From contig RPPU01000158.1 in the NCBI GenBank assembly GCA_003819975.1, forward strand, positions 1 to 8,605: DNA of 8,605 bases, given 5' to 3'. The notes beneath the pieces were generated by a model. The model saw only the letters and a list, made by a program, of their open reading frames with translations, did not search any database and was not told the DNA's origin. This stretch comes from Desulfobacteraceae bacterium. GTDB taxonomy: Bacteria; Desulfobacterota; DSM-4660; Desulfatiglandales; HGW-15. Within the stretch, counting starts at the first letter, position 1, and each line of letters begins with the position of its first letter. The translations under genes and the position numbers were made by a program. Shown piece after piece: positions 7,062 through 8,605 of the stretch.

Positions 7062-7140
7062 TCGTTTAAAATAACAAGATCACTTTAAAAAAAACGAAAT
7101 GCTTAGTTTTCCGATTCATTCATTAACATATACTCGCTTT

Positions 7141-7187
7141 ATAAAATCCCGCGGGAACCGGGATTTTATATAACGCGGCTGCGCCAC
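7141..7187. repeat. Hairpin repeat E7 (variant A + B), directly after the nuclease gene
   Basis: A hairpin 7141-7169: ATAAAATCCCG and CGGGATTTTAT with loop CGGGAAC. B hairpin 7175-7187: GCGGC-TGC-GCCAC. The A-to-B joint and B hairpin are almost identical to E6 while the A stem differs at several pairs on both arms, the clearest example of covariation. On the coding strand B starts one base after the TAG of the nuclease gene. Confidence 0.88.
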
Positions 7188-7188
7188 T

Positions 7189-7818
7189 CTATATTTCTTT
7201 GTCCAGCACATTTCTGATGGTTTGGGCCGAGACGGCTCCTATGCCTTCCACTTGCATTAATTCTTCGATATCGGCATTCATAACCTTTCGGACGGTTTTA
7301 AAACGGCCCATCAACCGCTTTGCAATAGTCGGACCGACTTTCGGCAAACCTTGTAAAATAAAGAGTTGTCTGGATTTTAAACGCTTTGGACGGTAAGCGC
7401 CCCGCAAGGGAATGACATCTTTATTTGCTTCAGCTTGTCTGCCGATCATTTGAATAATCTTCACGGAGTCTTCTTTTGACCTGGAATAAAGTGCCGGAAT
7501 ATACCAAATAACCTGTGCGGAAATCAATGCGCCCCTTATGGCTGTCGGATCCATATCCAGATCTTCTTTGTATGGATTACCCTCGATCAATAAAATCGGA
7601 GCATAACAATATTTTTTCAGATTGGATAATTGCAAAAACAACCTGCCGTCAATAATGGAAACAATAAAATCCCGTGCCGTTTTGCGTTCGACCGTGACCG
7701 AATCGTTGATGACATAATCCCCGTATTTGACCGTTTTAACTTCCACATCGATATCGGCCTTTCTCAAAAGTTCGATCAATCCGGACGCTTTTTCGCGATA
7801 ATCGACTATAATTCGCAA
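7189..7818 (-). CDS. XPF/ERCC4-type structure-specific nuclease with tandem helix-hairpin-helix
   Basis: 209 residues. Residues 1-130 are an ERCC4 nuclease domain: VDYREK (5-10), YGDYVI (32-37) and VERKTARDF (43-51), giving the D6/D34/E44-R45-K46/D50 pattern of the GDx(n)ERKx3D active site. Residues 152-206 hold two helix-hairpin-helix motifs, LQGLPKVGPTIAKRL and MQVEGIGAVSAQTI. This is the compact layout of archaeal XPF without helicase. Such enzymes cut branched DNA, 3' flaps and forks near junctions, usually as dimers with metal ions. Start is TTG (7816-7818), chosen because the protein begins right at the family N-terminus and GAGGA lies 9 bases upstream; no in-frame ATG is near. Its place inside a glycan operon is unusual, and hairpin repeats crowd both flanks. 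Biochemical class is firm; substrate and role here are unknown. Confidence 0.9.
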   Translation of the reverse strand: MRIIVDYREKASGLIELLRKADIDVEVKTVKYGDYVINDSVTVERKTARDFIVSIIDGRLFLQLSNLKKYCYAPILLIEGNPYKEDLDMDPTAIRGALISAQVIWYIPALYSRSKEDSVKIIQMIGRQAEANKDVIPLRGAYRPKRLKSRQLFILQGLPKVGPTIAKRLMGRFKTVRKVMNADIEELMQVEGIGAVSAQTIRNVLDKEI

Positions 7819-7827
7819 TATCGGATT

Positions 7828-7832
7828 TCCTC
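7828..7832 (-). promoter_or_regulatory. Ribosome binding site deciding the TTG start of the nuclease
   Basis: GAGGA on the minus strand, 9 bases before the TTG at 7816-7818. The B hairpin of repeat E8 ends only 2 bases upstream of it, so folding of the repeat could affect access to this site. Confidence 0.6.
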
Positions 7833-7834
7833 AA

Positions 7835-7880
7835 GCGGCGCAGCCGCGCTATATGAAATCGTGTTCCTGCGCGATTTCAT
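7835..7880. repeat. Hairpin repeat E8 (B + A, inverted orientation), upstream of the nuclease
   Basis: B hairpin 7835-7847: GCGGC-GCA-GCCGC. A hairpin 7853-7880: ATGAAATCGTG against CGCGATTTCAT, nine perfect pairs, then a T-G wobble and a G-C pair, loop TTCCTG. Inner stem TCGTG is shared with E10. It is followed on the plus strand by CCCTTCGATTACAT, also found after E10. Confidence 0.85.
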
Positions 7881-7940
7881 AGCTCCGCCCCTTCGATTAC
7901 ATCTGGGGGATGTTTTCTGCTGAAAATGCTGTTTTTAAAA

Positions 7941-7986
7941 GCAGCGATAGCTGCGTCATATGAAATCTTGTTCTTCAAGATTTCAT
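7941..7986. repeat. Hairpin repeat E9 (B + A, inverted orientation)
   Basis: B hairpin 7941-7954: GCAGC-GATA-GCTGC, where the central pair of the usual GCGGC/GCCGC stem has changed on both arms. A hairpin 7960-7986: ATGAAATCTTG and CAAGATTTCAT, loop TTCTT. Second half of the first unit of the tandem duplication. Confidence 0.85.
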
Positions 7987-8002
7987 GGCCTAGCCGCATT
8001 TC

Positions 8003-8030
8003 ATGAAATCGTGTTCCTGCACGATTTCAT
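8003..8030. repeat. Hairpin repeat E10 (A hairpin, inverted orientation)
   Basis: Arms ATGAAATCGTG and CACGATTTCAT form 11 perfect pairs with loop TTCCTG. A degenerate GGC-CTA-GCC palindrome (7987-7995) may be the remains of its B hairpin. Opens the second unit of the tandem duplication. Confidence 0.85.
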
Positions 8031-8086
8031 CGTCCCTTCGATTACATGCACCGATGTCTCTACCGAAATAAAATACTTTTAATAAA

Positions 8087-8131
8087 GCGGCGCAGCCGCG
8101 TCATATGAAATCTTGTTCTACAAGATTCCAT
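8087..8131. repeat. Hairpin repeat E11 (B + A, inverted orientation)
   Basis: B hairpin 8087-8099: GCGGC-GCA-GCCGC. A hairpin 8105-8131: ATGAAATCTTG against CAAGATTCCAT, with one mismatch near the base of the stem; loop TTCTA. The only full-length A copy apart from E8 that is not fully paired. Confidence 0.85.
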
Positions 8132-8143
8132 CGGCGTAACCGA

Positions 8144-8164
8144 GGAATCTTCTCAAGATTTCAT
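8144..8164. repeat. Decayed hairpin repeat E12, overlapping the NusG-paralog stop codon
   Basis: Core AATCTT (8146-8151) pairs with AAGATT (8155-8160), and the right arm still reads CAAGATTTCAT (8154-8164). On the coding strand the gene ends TAATGAAATC, so the last A of the TAA stop is the first base of the repeat, as at the epimerase stop. The outer left arm is lost. Confidence 0.65.
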
Positions 8165-8605
8165 TATAGCTTTTCCAGCACCCAATCTTCCAGTTCCACT
8201 TCAACCGAGCGTTGCAGCAATTCAATACTGACAACTACTTTATCGGCCTGGCCTTTGTGGCGCATATAAAAACCGACCAGCCCTTTCAAAGGGCCGTCCA
8301 TGATCATCACCCGGTCGCCTTTCTTGATATAGTCCCGGTTTTGCACCGTGCGATCGGTTCCGTCTAAAATCATCAAAGAGTTGATTTCCGCTTCATTGGC
8401 CGCAACCGGCTTGCCCTCAAAACCGATCATGCGCACGACCCCGACGGTCCGGATGATCGTCCAGTAGATTTCAGGGTTCATTTCAAAATGGACGAATACA
8501 TATCCGGGCAAAAGGGGGATCAAAATTTTTTTCTTACGATCCGTGCGCCGGCTCATCATTTGGATTTTCGGAACAAAAACTTCGATGGATTTATTACTGA
8601 TCGCG
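8164..8605 (-). CDS. NusG-family transcription antitermination factor, RfaH/UpxY-like (5' end off window)
   Basis: 146 residues are visible, from an open frame at the right edge to TAA; about 25-40 N-terminal residues are missing. The frame is open upstream of the first internal methionine (8559), reading AISNKSIEVFVPKIQMM, so that ATG is not the start. Seen: IEVFVPK (7-13), LIPLLPGYVFVHF (28-40), the hallmark of the NusG N-terminal RNA polymerase-binding domain, and a C-terminal KOW domain around GDRVMIMDGPLKGLVG (96-111) ending in VVVSIELLQRSVEVELE. NusG paralogs of this sort bind elongating polymerase and help it through long surface-polysaccharide operons, often being their first gene. 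Housekeeping NusG is less likely because of the glycan operon that follows and no secE or ribosomal-protein neighbour on the visible side. The stop overlaps a decayed hairpin repeat. Confidence 0.85.
   Translation of the reverse strand, partial: AISNKSIEVFVPKIQMMSRRTDRKKKILIPLLPGYVFVHFEMNPEIYWTIIRTVGVVRMIGFEGKPVAANEAEINSLMILDGTDRTVQNRDYIKKGDRVMIMDGPLKGLVGFYMRHKGQADKVVVSIELLQRSVEVELEDWVLEKL

Larger units (their letters stand above)
7853..8142. repeat. Tandem duplication, about 150-base period, built from hairpin repeats
   Basis: Two diverged direct copies: about 7853-7997 and 8003-8142. Each has, in order, an A hairpin of the TCGTG type, CCCTTCGATTACAT, about 40 less similar bases ending in a TTTTTAAAAG or TTTTAATAAAG stretch, a B hairpin, then CGTCATATGAAATCTTG opening an A hairpin of the TCTTG type with a TTCT loop. 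This accounts for nearly all of the 345 bases between the nuclease and the NusG paralog; I find no gene in it on either strand and no clear promoter. Confidence 0.75.

Noticed and set aside
7062..7140. Promoter in the AT-rich stretch between E6 and E7
   Set aside because: Several -10-like hexamers occur, but none has an acceptable -35 at 16-18 bases, so I could not support a specific site.
7853..8164. CRISPR array
   Set aside because: The repeats are palindromic, irregularly spaced, in variable orientation and diverged; there are no uniform spacers and no cas genes.
2519..8164. Rho-independent terminators
   Set aside because: The hairpins have strong stems, but none is followed by a run of T on the coding strand, and they occur at almost every junction of what appears to be one operon.
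8164..8559. Complete NusG-like gene starting at the ATG at 8559
   Set aside because: The frame stays open to the window edge and the residues before that ATG (IEVFVPK and so on) belong to the NusG N-terminal domain, so the gene is truncated by the window rather than starting there.

Overview
The window is a glycan-biosynthesis operon read entirely on the minus strand (right to left). It comes from a bacterium, most likely Gram-negative, with a specialised NusG paralog, a near-complete pseudaminic acid (Pse) pathway and an archaeal-style XPF nuclease. This gene mix and the moderate base composition suggest an uncultured lineage such as Omnitrophota or a neighbour. That placement is a weak guess; no marker gene in the window fixes it.

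Layout in transcription order: (1) a NusG/RfaH/UpxY-type elongation factor, cut by the right edge (8164-8605); (2) a 345-base gap packed with hairpin repeats (7819-8163); (3) a short XPF/ERCC4-type nuclease with helix-hairpin-helix motifs and a TTG start (7189-7818); (4) an NAD-dependent nucleotide-sugar epimerase/dehydratase (5968-6927); (5) a fusion of a Gfo/Idh/MocA sugar dehydrogenase, a left-handed beta-helix acyltransferase and a zinc ribbon (4221-5846); (6) a 61-residue protein of unknown function (3968-4153); (7) pseC aminotransferase (2721-3923); (8) a duplicated, diverged tail of pseC left as a scar (2566-2670); (9) pseB dehydratase (1508-2494); (10) a PseG-PseH fusion that overlaps pseB by 4 bases and runs off the left edge (1-1511).

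How the genes fit together: PseB, PseC, PseH and PseG catalyse successive steps from UDP-GlcNAc to the 2,4-diacetamido-trideoxy-hexose that PseI and PseF would turn into CMP-pseudaminic acid; those two genes are not in view and may lie beyond position 1. The epimerase and the dehydrogenase-acyltransferase fusion probably make a second modified nucleotide sugar for the same surface glycan. The NusG paralog at the head of the operon probably promotes transcription through it.

The most unusual feature is a family of about twelve bipartite palindromic repeats found only between genes. Each full copy has an A hairpin (shell ATGAAAT...ATTTCAT or ATAAAAT...ATTTTAT around a variable inner stem) and a small B hairpin (GCGGC-NNN-GCCGC). 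The inner stems change between copies with matching changes in both arms. Six of the copies begin within 0-5 bases of a stop codon. Two tandem duplications of about 150 bases, one taking in the 3' end of pseC, use these hairpins as boundaries. I see no tRNA, rRNA, CRISPR array, intact transposase or classical U-tract terminator.
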